Source: Azospira inquinata (GTDB lineage: Bacteria; Pseudomonadota; Gammaproteobacteria; Burkholderiales; Rhodocyclaceae). From it: a DNA stretch of 64,000 nt. The translations under genes and the position numbers were made by a program. This document shows positions 38,946 through 48,728 of this stretch, piece by piece (position 1 is the first letter of the stretch; each line of letters starts with the position of its first letter). The notes beneath the pieces were generated by a model, which did not search any database, was not told where the DNA came from, and worked only from the letters and a program-made list of their open reading frames with translations. The stretch lies in assembly GCF_018905915.1 (NCBI RefSeq), contig NZ_CP064782.1, forward strand, positions 992,001 through 1,056,000. The letters run 5' to 3'.

Positions 38946-40661
38946 ATGGCAGCAACGCTACAGGTACCCCTCAGCGGTTTAGCGCGTGCGCTGGTACAAG
39001 CGGAACGGATAAAGGAATCCGAAGCCGATACCTTCATGGCTCAAGCATCGAGCACCGGGGGTACATTCATTGGCCAGCTAGTAGCCACCAAACGCTTTTC
39101 CGCCCGGGATATTGCGCTCTTTGCCGCAGAAACCTTTGGTTACCCCCTGCTGGACCTGGATGCCTACGACGATAGTCAAATCCCTACGGATGCCATTGAC
39201 CGAAAGCTCATTGCAACCCACCGGGTCATCCCACTCAATAAGCGGGGCAACCGGCTCGCCATTGCTGTGGCCGACCCCACCAATCTGCGTGCTTTAGATG
39301 AGATCCGGTTTCAGACCGGCTTAGCCGTCGACCCGATTGTTGTTGAAGAAACAAAACTTACCCCCCTGGTCGCAAAACATTCCGAAGCCGCCGAAGACTC
39401 CTTGAAAGCCTTTGCTTCGGAAGATTTGAACCTTGAATTCGCAGAAGAGGAATCGGAAAAGGCGGACGAAGCCGTCACCTTAGAGGTGGACGATGCACCT
39501 GTCGTCAAATTTATTCAGAAAATATTGCTGGATGCTATTAACGATGGAGCCTCTGACGTCCATTTCGAACCCTATGAAAAGTATTACCGCATCCGCTTTC
39601 GTATCGACGGCGTATTAAGGGAAATAGCCACGCCCCCCTTGGTCATCAAGGAAAAAATCGCATCCCGGATTAAAGTCATTTCCCGTTTGGATATTTCCGA
39701 AAAACGTGTTCCCCAAGACGGCCGGATGAAATTGGTTTTATCCAAAAATCGGGCCATTGATTTTCGCGTTAGCACCCTCCCCACCCTGCATGGGGAAAAA
39801 ATTGTTATGCGGATTTTGGACCCCACATCCGCCACCTTGGGTATTGAAGCGTTGGGTTATGAACCCGAGCAGCAAGCCGCCCTAATGGACGCCATCCACC
39901 GCCCCTACGGCATGGTGCTAGTTACCGGTCCTACCGGCTCAGGGAAAACGGTTTCCCTTTATACTTGCCTGAATCTGCTCAACGACCCAGGAACCAATAT
40001 TTCCACAGCGGAAGATCCTGCTGAAATCAATTTACCGGGAATTAATCAGGTTAACGTAAACGAAAAAGCTGGCCTCACCTTTTCCTCCGCCCTAAAAGCC
40101 TTTTTGCGTCAAGATCCGGACGTCATCATGGTGGGGGAAATTCGGGATTTGGAAACGGCAGAAATCGCCATCAAGGCGGCCCAAACCGGGCACATGGTGC
40201 TTTCTACCCTGCACACCAACGACGCACCGACGACCCTGGAACGGCTAAAGAATATGGGGGTTCCTACCTTCAATATCGCCGCCTCGGTGATTCTCATAAC
40301 TGCACAGCGCTTGGCCCGCAGGCTCTGCACTTGCAAGGTTCCCCTTGATGTTCCGAGAGATACCTTACTGGATGCGGGCTTCAAAGAAAGCGATCTGGAC
40401 GGAAGCTGGACTTTGTTTGGCCCTCGAGATGGCGGCTGTGACCGCTGCAAGGGAACTGGCTATAAAGGCCGGGTTGGCATTTACCAGGTCATGCCGATTA
40501 CCGAAGAAATTCAGCGCATTATCATGGGCAATGGGAATTCCATGGATATTGCGGCTCAAGCCCAAAAAGAAGGGGTAAAGAACCTTCGCCAATCCGGCTT
40601 GTTGAAAGTAAAGCAAGGAGTGACCTCCTTGGACGAAGTTCTTTCCACGACCAACGCCTAG
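38946..40661 (+). CDS. pilB: Type IV pilus extension ATPase PilB
   Basis: 571 residues from ATG 38946 (a TTG at 38880 would add 22 residues). An N-terminal MshEN/PilB-N domain (about 1-150), a core ATPase with Walker A GPTGSGKT at 328-335, Walker B region IMVGEIRDLETAEIA and His box STLHTNDAPTTLERL, and the C-terminal zinc site Cys461/Cys463/Cys498/Cys501 (CTCK...CDRC). It powers pilus assembly from the cytoplasmic side. Runs into pilC 33 bases later. Base composition is lower in GC than in the flanking genes. Confidence 0.96.
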   Translation: MAATLQVPLSGLARALVQAERIKESEADTFMAQASSTGGTFIGQLVATKRFSARDIALFAAETFGYPLLDLDAYDDSQIPTDAIDRKLIATHRVIPLNKRGNRLAIAVADPTNLRALDEIRFQTGLAVDPIVVEETKLTPLVAKHSEAAEDSLKAFASEDLNLEFAEEESEKADEAVTLEVDDAPVVKFIQKILLDAINDGASDVHFEPYEKYYRIRFRIDGVLREIATPPLVIKEKIASRIKVISRLDISEKRVPQDGRMKLVLSKNRAIDFRVSTLPTLHGEKIVMRILDPTSATLGIEALGYEPEQQAALMDAIHRPYGMVLVTGPTGSGKTVSLYTCLNLLNDPGTNISTAEDPAEINLPGINQVNVNEKAGLTFSSALKAFLRQDPDVIMVGEIRDLETAEIAIKAAQTGHMVLSTLHTNDAPTTLERLKNMGVPTFNIAASVILITAQRLARRLCTCKVPLDVPRDTLLDAGFKESDLDGSWTLFGPRDGGCDRCKGTGYKGRVGIYQVMPITEEIQRIIMGNGNSMDIAAQAQKEGVKNLRQSGLLKVKQGVTSLDEVLSTTNA

Positions 40662-40694
40662 CTTAGCCAGTCATTCGATAAAGGGAGCTGATTC

Positions 40695-41933
40695 ATGAAC
40701 AGCGCCGCAAAAAAACCGATCAAGAAAATTGATAGCGGCTTAAAAGAAAGTGTTTTTCTTTGGGAGGGGAAAGACAAACACGGCAAATTGGTACGGGGGG
40801 AAATGCGCAGCACCAGCGTTACCGTGGTGCAAGCCACCCTGCGCAGGCAAGGTATTATCGTCGCAAAAGTATCTAAGCAACGATTTCGTTCTGGAAGAAA
40901 AATCACGGAGAAGGATATTACCCTTTTCACTCGGCAACTTGCTACCATGATGAGATCCGGCGTCCCGTTATTACAGGCATTTGATATTGTTGGAAAGGGG
41001 CACGCCAACCCCTCCGTATCAAAACTTTTATCAGATATTAAAAGTGATGTCGAAACAGGTAGCTCGCTTAATCAAGCCTTTAAAAAATACCCTCTATATT
41101 TTGATAGCCTATTTTGTAACTTGGTTGCAGCCGGTGAGCAGGCCGGCATATTAGACAGCATACTAGACCGCCTTGCGGTTTATAAGGAGAAAATCCTTGC
41201 AATAAAAAGCAAAATTAAATCTGCCTTATTCTACCCAACGGCAGTGCTTGCTGTAGCTTTCATTATCACAGCAATTATTATGATTTTTGTAATTCCAGCC
41301 TTTAAAAAGGTTTTTAGCGACTTTGGCGCTGACTTACCTGCACCAACTGTTTTTGTAATAGCAATTTCTGATTTTTTCGTCGCTTATTGGCCGCTTATAT
41401 TAATTGCCTTGGGCGGTGGCATATACGGCGCATTACAGGCATGGAAGCGCTCAGAAAAAGTGCAAATGTTTATGGACCGAGCGCTGCTAAGAGCACCGAT
41501 ATTCGGAGAGATTATCCGTAAATCCACTATCGCCCGTTGGACCAGAACCCTCGCCACGATGTTTGCTGCGGGAGTACCGCTGGTCGAAGCGTTGGATTCG
41601 GTAGGAGGCGCCTCGGGGAATTACGTATATAAAGTCGCCACCGCAAAGATTCAGAGTGAGGTCAGTACGGGCACCAGCCTGACCGCCGCTATGCAAAACG
41701 CATCCATATTTCCCAATATGGTGGTACAGATGGTTGCAATTGGGGAAGAATCCGGGGCTTTGGACGCCATGCTCTCAAAGGTCGCAGACTTCTTTGAACA
41801 GGAGGTAGACGACTCGGTAGAGGCTCTCTCCAGTTTAATGGAACCGATCATTATGGTGGTGCTGGGTACGCTGATTGGCGGTATGGTTATCGCCATGTAT
41901 CTTCCTATCTTCAAACTCGGCTCTGTGGTTTAA
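40695..41933 (+). CDS. pilC: Type IV pilus inner-membrane platform protein PilC
   Basis: 412 residues. Two GspF domains (about 75-200 and 280-400), each starting with FTRQLATMMRSGVPLLQAF or WTRTLATMFAAGVPLVEAL, with three membrane helices. An N-terminal basic part (KKPIKKIDSG) precedes them. PilC is the platform that links PilB to the growing pilin helix. Parts between about 40930 and 41480 are clearly A/T-richer than neighbouring genes. Confidence 0.95.
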   Translation: MNSAAKKPIKKIDSGLKESVFLWEGKDKHGKLVRGEMRSTSVTVVQATLRRQGIIVAKVSKQRFRSGRKITEKDITLFTRQLATMMRSGVPLLQAFDIVGKGHANPSVSKLLSDIKSDVETGSSLNQAFKKYPLYFDSLFCNLVAAGEQAGILDSILDRLAVYKEKILAIKSKIKSALFYPTAVLAVAFIITAIIMIFVIPAFKKVFSDFGADLPAPTVFVIAISDFFVAYWPLILIALGGGIYGALQAWKRSEKVQMFMDRALLRAPIFGEIIRKSTIARWTRTLATMFAAGVPLVEALDSVGGASGNYVYKVATAKIQSEVSTGTSLTAAMQNASIFPNMVVQMVAIGEESGALDAMLSKVADFFEQEVDDSVEALSSLMEPIIMVVLGTLIGGMVIAMYLPIFKLGSVV

Positions 41934-41956
41934 ATGTAAAGGGGCGGAAATAGAAG

Positions 41957-42814
41957 ATGGTTGAAATCTGGCAATTACCTAATTCCCTGGGACCAACGCT
42001 ACTGGCCGCCTTATTAGGCCTGTTGGTCGGCAGTTTCTTAAACGTCGTGATTTACCGTCTCCCCAAGATGCTGGAGCGGGACTGGCAGGGGCAATGCGCG
42101 GAATTGCGGGGGCTGCCGCCGCCGGAAGGGGAGCCATTCAATCTGGCCACACCCCGCTCCCGTTGCCCCCACTGCGATCACCTCATTTCCGCAAAAGAGA
42201 ACATTCCCATCCTTAGCTACCTGCTGTTGGGGGGGAAATGTGCCGCCTGTGGCGCTCCCATTTCCATACGCTATCCCCTAGTGGAGGGCCTGACCGCCCT
42301 GCTTTCGGGCTTTGCCATCTGGATTTTCGGGGCTAATGGGGCGGGGCTGGGCGCCCTGTGCCTGCTCTGGGCCCTTATTGCCCTGACCTGGATCGACTTC
42401 GACACCCAGCTGTTACCTGACTGCATCACCCTGCCCCTGTTATGGCTCGGGCTGGCTTTCAATCTTTACGGCACCTACACCTCCCTGGAAGCCGCCGTCA
42501 TCGGCGCCATGGCCGGGTATCTGAGCCTATGGACCGTTTATTGGCTGTTTAAACTGGCGACGGGCAAGGAAGGCATGGGCTACGGAGATTTCAAGCTACT
42601 GGCGGCCATCGGCGCCTGGCTGGGCTGGCAGATGTTGCCCCTGACCATTCTGCTCTCCTCCTTCGTCGGCGCCGTGGTAGGCATCGGCCTGATGGTGGCC
42701 ACCAAACGGGGCCGCAATGTGCCCATTCCCTTCGGACCCTACCTGGCCACAGCCGGATTGCTGGCGCTTTTTTGGGGCAAGGACCTGACCCACGCCTATC
42801 TGCGCCTGCTATAA
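41957..42814 (+). CDS. pilD: Prepilin peptidase PilD
   Basis: 285 residues. An N-terminal methyltransferase-like part with a CPHC...CAAC zinc site (about residues 72-99) after GSFLNVVIYRLP. Two catalytic aspartates of the peptidase fold: Asp147 (in WIDFDTQLLPD) and Asp211 (in GMGYGDFKL). It cleaves and N-methylates prepilins, so the pilins at 2742 and 4910 and those of the MSHA system are plausible substrates. In most betaproteobacteria coaE follows; here an FmdB gene does. Confidence 0.96.
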   Translation: MVEIWQLPNSLGPTLLAALLGLLVGSFLNVVIYRLPKMLERDWQGQCAELRGLPPPEGEPFNLATPRSRCPHCDHLISAKENIPILSYLLLGGKCAACGAPISIRYPLVEGLTALLSGFAIWIFGANGAGLGALCLLWALIALTWIDFDTQLLPDCITLPLLWLGLAFNLYGTYTSLEAAVIGAMAGYLSLWTVYWLFKLATGKEGMGYGDFKLLAAIGAWLGWQMLPLTILLSSFVGAVVGIGLMVATKRGRNVPIPFGPYLATAGLLALFWGKDLTHAYLRLL

Positions 42815-42912
42815 AAGCCTTGAAACCTGGGGCTCCGCCCCCATCTCCCGGAAAGGTTCCGGCAACCCGGGTTGCCGGTTCGGGTATAATTCCACCTTTC
42901 CGGAGTTTAGTG

Positions 42913-43161
42913 ATGCCGATCTATTCTTATCGTTGCGAATCTTGCGGTTACGAAGACGATCACCTGCAAAAGATGAGCGACGAACCGCTGACCACTTGCC
43001 CCAAATGCGGCAAGGAAACTTATAGCAAGCAACTGACCGCCGCCGGTTTCCAATTGAAAGGAAACGGCTGGTACGCCACCGACTTCAAGGACGGAGGCAA
43101 AAATACGGATGCCCCGGCCTGCCAGGGCGGCAGCGGAGGCTGCGCGTGCGCGGGTCACTAA
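42913..43161 (+). CDS. FmdB-family zinc-ribbon protein
   Basis: 82 residues from ATG 42913. MPIYSYRCESCGYEDD with C8/C11 and TTCPKCGKET with C29/C32 give the CxxC...CxxC zinc ribbon of FmdB-type proteins. The Gly/Cys-rich tail [11 protein letters not shown] is typical in proteobacteria. Function uncertain; the family was named from a putative regulator. It overlaps the DUF502 gene by 16 bases. Confidence 0.9.
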   Translation: MPIYSYRCESCGYEDDHLQKMSDEPLTTCPKCGKETYSKQLTAAGFQLKGNGWYATDFKDGGKNTDAPACQGGSGGCACAGH

Positions 43162-43784
43162 TCAAGCGCTACTTCATTACCGGGTTGGTGATCTGGGTAC
43201 CCCTGGCTATTACGGCCTGGGTACTCAACCTGATTATTGGCACCATGGACCAGTCCCTCCAGCTTTTGCCGGAGGCGGTCCACCCCAAGAATCTGTTTGG
43301 CTTTGACATCCCCGGAGCCGGGGCCATCCTGACCCTGCTGGTGATTCTCGTCACCGGCGTGGCCACCGCCAACTTCATCGGTCAGAAGCTGGTGCGCTGG
43401 TGGGAAAAGCTGTTAGCCCGCATTCCCGTGGTGAATTCGGTCTATAACAGCGTCAAGCAAGTTTCCGACACCCTTTTCTCCTCCAGCGGCCAGGCCTTTC
43501 GCAAAGCCCTGCTCATCGAGTATCCCCGCCGGGATTGCTGGACCATCGCCTTCCTCACCGGCCAGCCCGGGGGCGATGTGGTGAATACCCTGGAGGGGGA
43601 ATACGTGAGCGTTTACGTGCCCACCACCCCCAACCCCACTTCCGGCTTTTTCCTCATGCTGCCCAAGAAGGATGCAGTGGAGCTGGATATGAGTGTGGAC
43701 GAAGCCCTCAAGTACATCATTTCCATGGGCGTTGTGGCTCCGCCGGTCCGGCACAAGGACGCCACCGCCTCTCAGCACCCGTAA
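43146..43784 (+). CDS. DUF502 membrane protein
   Basis: 212 residues from GTG 43146 inside the end of the FmdB gene. Two membrane helices (about 9-30 and 58-80) are followed by the DUF502 signature: [39 protein letters not shown] and [18 protein letters not shown]. The family is widespread and often lies next to FmdB and aspS in betaproteobacteria. Its function is not known. Confidence 0.9.
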   Translation: MRGSLIKRYFITGLVIWVPLAITAWVLNLIIGTMDQSLQLLPEAVHPKNLFGFDIPGAGAILTLLVILVTGVATANFIGQKLVRWWEKLLARIPVVNSVYNSVKQVSDTLFSSSGQAFRKALLIEYPRRDCWTIAFLTGQPGGDVVNTLEGEYVSVYVPTTPNPTSGFFLMLPKKDAVELDMSVDEALKYIISMGVVAPPVRHKDATASQHP

Positions 43785-43806
43785 CACCCCAACTATCTGG
43801 ATCACC

Positions 43807-45621
43807 ATGCGTACTCATTATTGCGGACAATTGAACGCTGGCCTCGTCGGCCAGGAAGTTTCCCTTTGCGGCTGGGCCCACCGTCGGCGTGACCACGGCG
43901 GCGTCATTTTCATCGACCTGCGGGATCGGGAAGGGCTGGCCCAGGTGGTCTGCGATCCGGATCGGCCCGAAATGTTCCAGGTAGCCGAATCCGTCCGTAA
44001 TGAGTTTGTCCTGCGCATTACCGGCAAGGTCCGCCCCCGTCCGGCGGGCACGGTGAATCCCAATATCCCCAGCGGGGAAGTGGAAGTGCTGTGCCACGAA
44101 ATCGAAGTGCTCAACCCGGCGGTCACCCCCCCCTTCCAGCTGGATGACGAAAACCTCTCCGAAACGGTGCGCCTCACCAACCGGGTGGTGGATTTGCGTC
44201 GGCCCCAGATGCAGAAGAACCTGATGCTGCGTTACAAGACCGCCATGGCCTTCCGTCGCTTCCTGGACAGCAAGGGCTTCATCGACATCGAAACCCCTAT
44301 GCTCACCAAGAGCACTCCGGAAGGAGCCCGGGACTACCTGGTGCCTTCCCGGGTGCATCCGGGCCAATTCTTCGCCCTGCCCCAGTCCCCCCAGCTCTTC
44401 AAGCAAATGCTCATGGTGGCGGGCTTTGACCGCTACTACCAGATCACCAAGTGTTTCCGGGATGAGGATCTGCGGGCCGATCGCCAGCCCGAGTTCACCC
44501 AGGTGGATATCGAAACCTCCTTCCTGAACGAAACCCAGATCACCGGCCTCATGGAAGAGCTGATCTGCACCGTGTTCAAGGAAGCCCTGGGAGTGGATCT
44601 GCCCCAGCCCTTCCCCCGCATGACCTACGGGGAAGCCATGTCCCGCTTCGGTTCCGACAAGCCCGACCTGCGCGTCACCCTGGAACTCTCGGACGTGACC
44701 GATCTGGTCAAGGACGTGGCCTTCAAGGTCTTCTCCAACCCCGCCAATAGCGGCAACGGCCGGGTCGCGGCCCTGCGGGTGCCCGGCGGCGCCGCTGGCG
44801 ACAAGGCCCTGACTCGAGGCGAAATCGACGAACTGACCAAGTTCGTGGGCATCTACGGAGCCCGGGGCCTGGCTTACATCAAGGTCAATGACGTTACCCA
44901 GCCTAACGAACAGGGCCTCCAATCCCCCATCGTCAAGAACCTCCACGAAGCCGCCCTGAAGGGCATTCTGGAAAAGACCGGGGCCCAAAGCGGCGACCTG
45001 ATTTTCTTCGGCGCCGACAAGGCCAAGGTGGTGAACGACGCCCTGGGCGCCCTGCGTATCAAGCTGGGCCACGACAAGGGCTATGTCACCGGCGAAGCCT
45101 GGCGGCCCCTGTGGGTGGTGGATTTCCCCATGTTCGAATACGACGAAGAAGACAAGCGCTGGGTGGCCTGCCACCACCCCTTCACCAGCCCCAAGGACGA
45201 ACACGTGGAGTTGCTGGCCAGCGATCCGGGCAAGTGCCTGGCCAAGGCCTACGATCTGGCCCTGAATGGCTGGGAAGTGGGCGGCGGCTCCATCCGTATC
45301 CACAAGGCGGACGTCCAATCCAAGGTCTTCGACGCCCTGAAGATCGGTCCGGAAGAAGCCCAGCTCAAATTCGGCTTCCTCCTGGATGCCCTGAAGTATG
45401 GCGCGCCTCCCCATGGCGGCCTGGCCTTCGGCCTGGATCGGATCGTCACCATGATGACCGGCGCCGAATCCATCCGGGACGTAATCGCCTTCCCCAAGAC
45501 CCAGCGGGCCCAATGTCTGCTCACCAACGCCCCCTCCGAAGTGGACGAAAAGCAACTGCGGGAACTCCATATCCGTCTGCGGCAAAAGGCTGAAGCCCCG
45601 GCGGAAACGCCCAAGGCCTGA
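43807..45621 (+). CDS. aspS: Aspartyl-tRNA synthetase
   Basis: 604 residues from ATG 43807. An N-terminal OB-fold ([20 protein letters not shown]), class II motifs including [20 protein letters not shown] and [13 protein letters not shown], and the bacterial GAD insertion in the middle (about 290-420). Given the probable lack of a separate asparaginyl route in this window, whether it is discriminating or not is undecided. Its stop overlaps the RNase gene start (TGATG). Confidence 0.97.
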   Translation: MRTHYCGQLNAGLVGQEVSLCGWAHRRRDHGGVIFIDLRDREGLAQVVCDPDRPEMFQVAESVRNEFVLRITGKVRPRPAGTVNPNIPSGEVEVLCHEIEVLNPAVTPPFQLDDENLSETVRLTNRVVDLRRPQMQKNLMLRYKTAMAFRRFLDSKGFIDIETPMLTKSTPEGARDYLVPSRVHPGQFFALPQSPQLFKQMLMVAGFDRYYQITKCFRDEDLRADRQPEFTQVDIETSFLNETQITGLMEELICTVFKEALGVDLPQPFPRMTYGEAMSRFGSDKPDLRVTLELSDVTDLVKDVAFKVFSNPANSGNGRVAALRVPGGAAGDKALTRGEIDELTKFVGIYGARGLAYIKVNDVTQPNEQGLQSPIVKNLHEAALKGILEKTGAQSGDLIFFGADKAKVVNDALGALRIKLGHDKGYVTGEAWRPLWVVDFPMFEYDEEDKRWVACHHPFTSPKDEHVELLASDPGKCLAKAYDLALNGWEVGGGSIRIHKADVQSKVFDALKIGPEEAQLKFGFLLDALKYGAPPHGGLAFGLDRIVTMMTGAESIRDVIAFPKTQRAQCLLTNAPSEVDEKQLRELHIRLRQKAEAPAETPKA

Positions 45622-46010
45622 TGAAACGCCTGCTCTGGTGGCTGAGTCTGCTGGGGGCACTGGTGTGCCTCCTGCCGACCCAGACCCAAGCCCGGGCCTT
45701 TTACAGTAGTGCCGGAGTCGTCCGGGCCCAGGACCTGCCCCAGGAAGCCTGGGATACCCTGTCCCTGATCAAACGGGGCGGGCCTTTCCCCTACGCCCGG
45801 GACGGGGGGGTGTTCGGCAACTACGAGCGACGCCTCCCTTCCCGCCCCCGGGGCTATTACCGGGAATACACCGTGCCCACCCCCGGCCTGCGCAACCGGG
45901 GCCCCCGTCGTATCATCGCGGGCCAGGGACCGGGCCAGGACGTGCGTACCTCGGGTGAGTATTACTACAGCGACGACCACTACCGCAGTTTTCACCGCAT
46001 CCGGGAATAA
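45621..46010 (+). CDS. Secreted barnase-like ribonuclease (N1/T1 family)
   Basis: 129 residues. A signal peptide (about 1-25, ending QTQARA) precedes a microbial RNase domain. The barnase catalytic residues have clear counterparts: general base Glu82 in RGYYREYTVPTPG, Arg91 and Arg96/97 in LRNRGPRR, and general acid His120 in YYYSDDHYRSFHRIR. It should cut RNA at guanine after export to the periplasm or outside. It is translationally coupled to aspS and followed by its likely inhibitor gene, a toxin-inhibitor-like pair. Confidence 0.85.
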   Translation: MKRLLWWLSLLGALVCLLPTQTQARAFYSSAGVVRAQDLPQEAWDTLSLIKRGGPFPYARDGGVFGNYERRLPSRPRGYYREYTVPTPGLRNRGPRRIIAGQGPGQDVRTSGEYYYSDDHYRSFHRIRE

Positions 46011-46023
46011 GGACGTCAGGACC

Positions 46024-46437
46024 ATGGTTTCCTCCCCCAACCACCCTCCCGCCGCTGCACCTCACCGGCTCCAAGCCCTGCCTCCGGCAGGATTGGACGC
46101 CCTTATCGCTCAAGCCCGGCAGCAGGGCTGGCAAATCTTCCATCTCGCTTTACAAGACGCCCGGCTAGACCACGCCCTGGTTGCCCTTGGCCGCAGTCTG
46201 GCCTTTCCCGAGTGGTATGGCGCCAACCTGGATGCCCTGGCCGATTGCCTGGGGGATCTTTCCTGGCTCCCGGAGACGGGGCTGGTCCTATGTCTGACCG
46301 GCGGCGCCGCCATGGCCCGGGAAGCGCCCCAGGACTGGCTAGCCCTCCAGGAGGTGCTCCAGGACGCCGCTACCACTTGGGCCGCCACCCAGCGCCCCTT
46401 CCAGGTCTATCTGGACCCGCCCCCCGGGCATCCCTAA
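46024..46437 (+). CDS. Barstar-family ribonuclease inhibitor
   Basis: 137 residues from ATG 46024, 13 bases after the RNase stop. No signal peptide, so cytoplasmic. The barstar fold is shown by LDALIAQARQQGW, DHALVALGRSLAFPEWYGANLDALADCLGDLSWLP, the conserved core of barstar, where Tyr and Asp residues plug the RNase active site. It should protect the cell from RNase that fails to be exported. Confidence 0.88.
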   Translation: MVSSPNHPPAAAPHRLQALPPAGLDALIAQARQQGWQIFHLALQDARLDHALVALGRSLAFPEWYGANLDALADCLGDLSWLPETGLVLCLTGGAAMAREAPQDWLALQEVLQDAATTWAATQRPFQVYLDPPPGHP

Positions 46438-46441
46438 GCCC

Positions 46442-46891
46442 ATGCCGACGTACAAGCGCCCGGTTTCGGTACTGGTGGTAATCCACAGCCCGGATTTACA
46501 AATCCTGCTGCTGGAACGGGCCAGCCACCCCGGGTATTGGCAATCCGTCACCGGCAGCCAGGAAGGGGAAGAAAGCCTGGCTGACACGGCCCGACGGGAG
46601 GTAGGGGAAGAAACCGGCTTGGATTGCGACGCCTTCCGGCTCCTGGACTGGCACCAAACCCAGACCTTTGAAATTTTTCAGGAGTGGCGCCACCGCTACG
46701 CTCCCGGCGTCACCCACAACCAGGAACACGTGTTTTCCCTGGAATTACCCGCCCCCCAACCGGTGCGCCTCGCCCCCCGGGAACATCTGGCCTACCGCTG
46801 GGTACCCTGGCAACAGGCGGCCACGGAGGTCTTTTCCTGGACTAACCGGGACGCCATTCAGGCCCTGGGAGAGGGGTTCCGGCCTACCTAG
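46442..46891 (+). CDS. nudB: Dihydroneopterin triphosphate diphosphatase (Nudix)
   Basis: 149 residues. Nudix box GSQEGEESLADTARREVGEE starts at residue 38, with RREVGEETGL core. KRPVSVLVVIH at the N-terminus and WRHRYAPGVTHNQEHVFSLEL match NudB, which removes pyrophosphate from dihydroneopterin triphosphate in folate synthesis. The aspS-nudB neighbourhood is common in beta- and gammaproteobacteria. Its stop shares the palindrome CTAG (46888-46891) with the convergent CWC gene. Confidence 0.9.
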   Translation: MPTYKRPVSVLVVIHSPDLQILLLERASHPGYWQSVTGSQEGEESLADTARREVGEETGLDCDAFRLLDWHQTQTFEIFQEWRHRYAPGVTHNQEHVFSLELPAPQPVRLAPREHLAYRWVPWQQAATEVFSWTNRDAIQALGEGFRPT

Positions 46892-47112
46892 GCCTTTTCC
46901 GCCCGGCCTTGCCCTTCCAGCCCCTTAGCCTCGCTACGGAATTTCTCCAGGCAAGCCGGGCAATAGCAGCGTCCGCCCCCGTCCAGCACCTTGCCACTGG
47001 GGGGTAGATGAAAACACCAACAGTCTTTTTCTCCCGCCGCCACCCCACAGGCCACCGGCGCTCCACAGCCGGGGCAAGGGTGGAGTGGGCCTTGTTGCTT
47101 GGCTTCCGTCAT
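46888..47112 (-). CDS. Cysteine-rich CWC family protein
   Basis: 74 residues. Eight cysteines: C13-PG-C16, C22, C31-W-C33 and C49-Y-C51-PA-C54, which fit the small CWC family named for the central Cys-Trp-Cys. Probably a zinc-binding protein; no function is established. The tail is charged and likely flexible. Its stop codon overlaps that of nudB tail to tail. Confidence 0.8.
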   Translation of the reverse strand: MTEAKQQGPLHPCPGCGAPVACGVAAGEKDCWCFHLPPSGKVLDGGGRCYCPACLEKFRSEAKGLEGQGRAEKA

Positions 47113-47162
47113 GGAGTCATTCCAGAGTGATCAGGGCGCCCATTATGGCCAATCCCTCGGGC

Positions 47163-47190
47163 CTTGAAAAATTACCCCCCGACGCCATAT
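47163..47190 (+). promoter_or_regulatory. Heat-shock (sigma-32) promoter of hsp20
   Basis: CTTGAAA at 47163-47169, 13 bases, CGCCATAT at 47183-47190, very close to the RpoH consensus CTTGAAA-N13-CCCCATNT. It lies about 55 bases before the Hsp20 start. Confidence 0.8.
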
Positions 47191-47245
47191 GGGAGTTATG
47201 CGATCGCCAAGTCGCTTCTGGCAAACAAACGGAAAGGAGATTCCC

Positions 47246-47674
47246 ATGAGCAACCATCTGACCCGCTTCAGCCCGTCTCTGGATTCTTTGGACGATTTGT
47301 TGCACGGCTTTTTCGTGCGCCCCATGGAATTCCAAAGCCCGGTGACCACCCCCAGTATTAAGGTGGACGTGAAGGAGGATGCGGCGGCCTATCAGGTCCA
47401 CGCCGAACTGCCTGGGGCCAAGAAAGAGGACATTCATGTGGCCGTGGAAGGCAATACGGTATCCATCAGCGCGGAAATCAAGCAGGAAAAGGAAGTGAAA
47501 GAAGGGGAACGGGTGCTGCGTTCCGAACGCTACTTCGGTAAGGTAGCCCGCAGCTTCCAGCTGGCCCAGGAAATTGACGACGGCGCCGCCGTGGCTAAAT
47601 TCACGGACGGGGTGCTGGAACTGAACCTACCCAAGAAAGCCAGCGCCACCAGTAAGCGGCTGGAAATCCAGTAA
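47246..47674 (+). CDS. Hsp20/alpha-crystallin small heat-shock protein
   Basis: 142 residues from ATG 47246 behind AAAGGAG. An alpha-crystallin domain (about 38-130) with KVDVKEDAAAYQVHAELPG, RSERYFGKVARSFQL and the DGVLELNLPKK strand; the C-terminal I/V-x-I/V-like tail is short (KRLEIQ). It binds unfolding proteins under heat or oxidative stress. It has a sigma-32 promoter and its own terminator. Confidence 0.95.
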   Translation: MSNHLTRFSPSLDSLDDLLHGFFVRPMEFQSPVTTPSIKVDVKEDAAAYQVHAELPGAKKEDIHVAVEGNTVSISAEIKQEKEVKEGERVLRSERYFGKVARSFQLAQEIDDGAAVAKFTDGVLELNLPKKASATSKRLEIQ

Positions 47675-47697
47675 AACCCTGGCCCCCTTCCTCTGGA

Positions 47698-47728
47698 AGC
47701 CGACGCACACTGCGTCGGCTTTTTATTT
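47698..47728 (+). terminator. Terminator after hsp20
   Basis: AGCCGACGCA, CAC loop, TGCGTCGGCT, T5ATTT: a perfect 10-base stem followed by a T-run. Confidence 0.92.
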
Positions 47729-47764
47729 CCCTCCCCGGGCGGGTAAAATCCGCCCCACCATTGA

Positions 47765-48670
<906 letters not shown>

Positions 48671-48728
48671 GCCTTTCCGCCCTGAATCGTCACCAGGGGC
48701 CCGGCACCATGCGGCCGGGCCATTCCCC

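Noticed and set aside
45621..46437. Treating the RNase/barstar pair as a classical plasmid-type toxin-antitoxin module
   Set aside because: The toxin is exported, the pair is chromosomally coupled to aspS, and the RNase comes first, unlike most type II modules.
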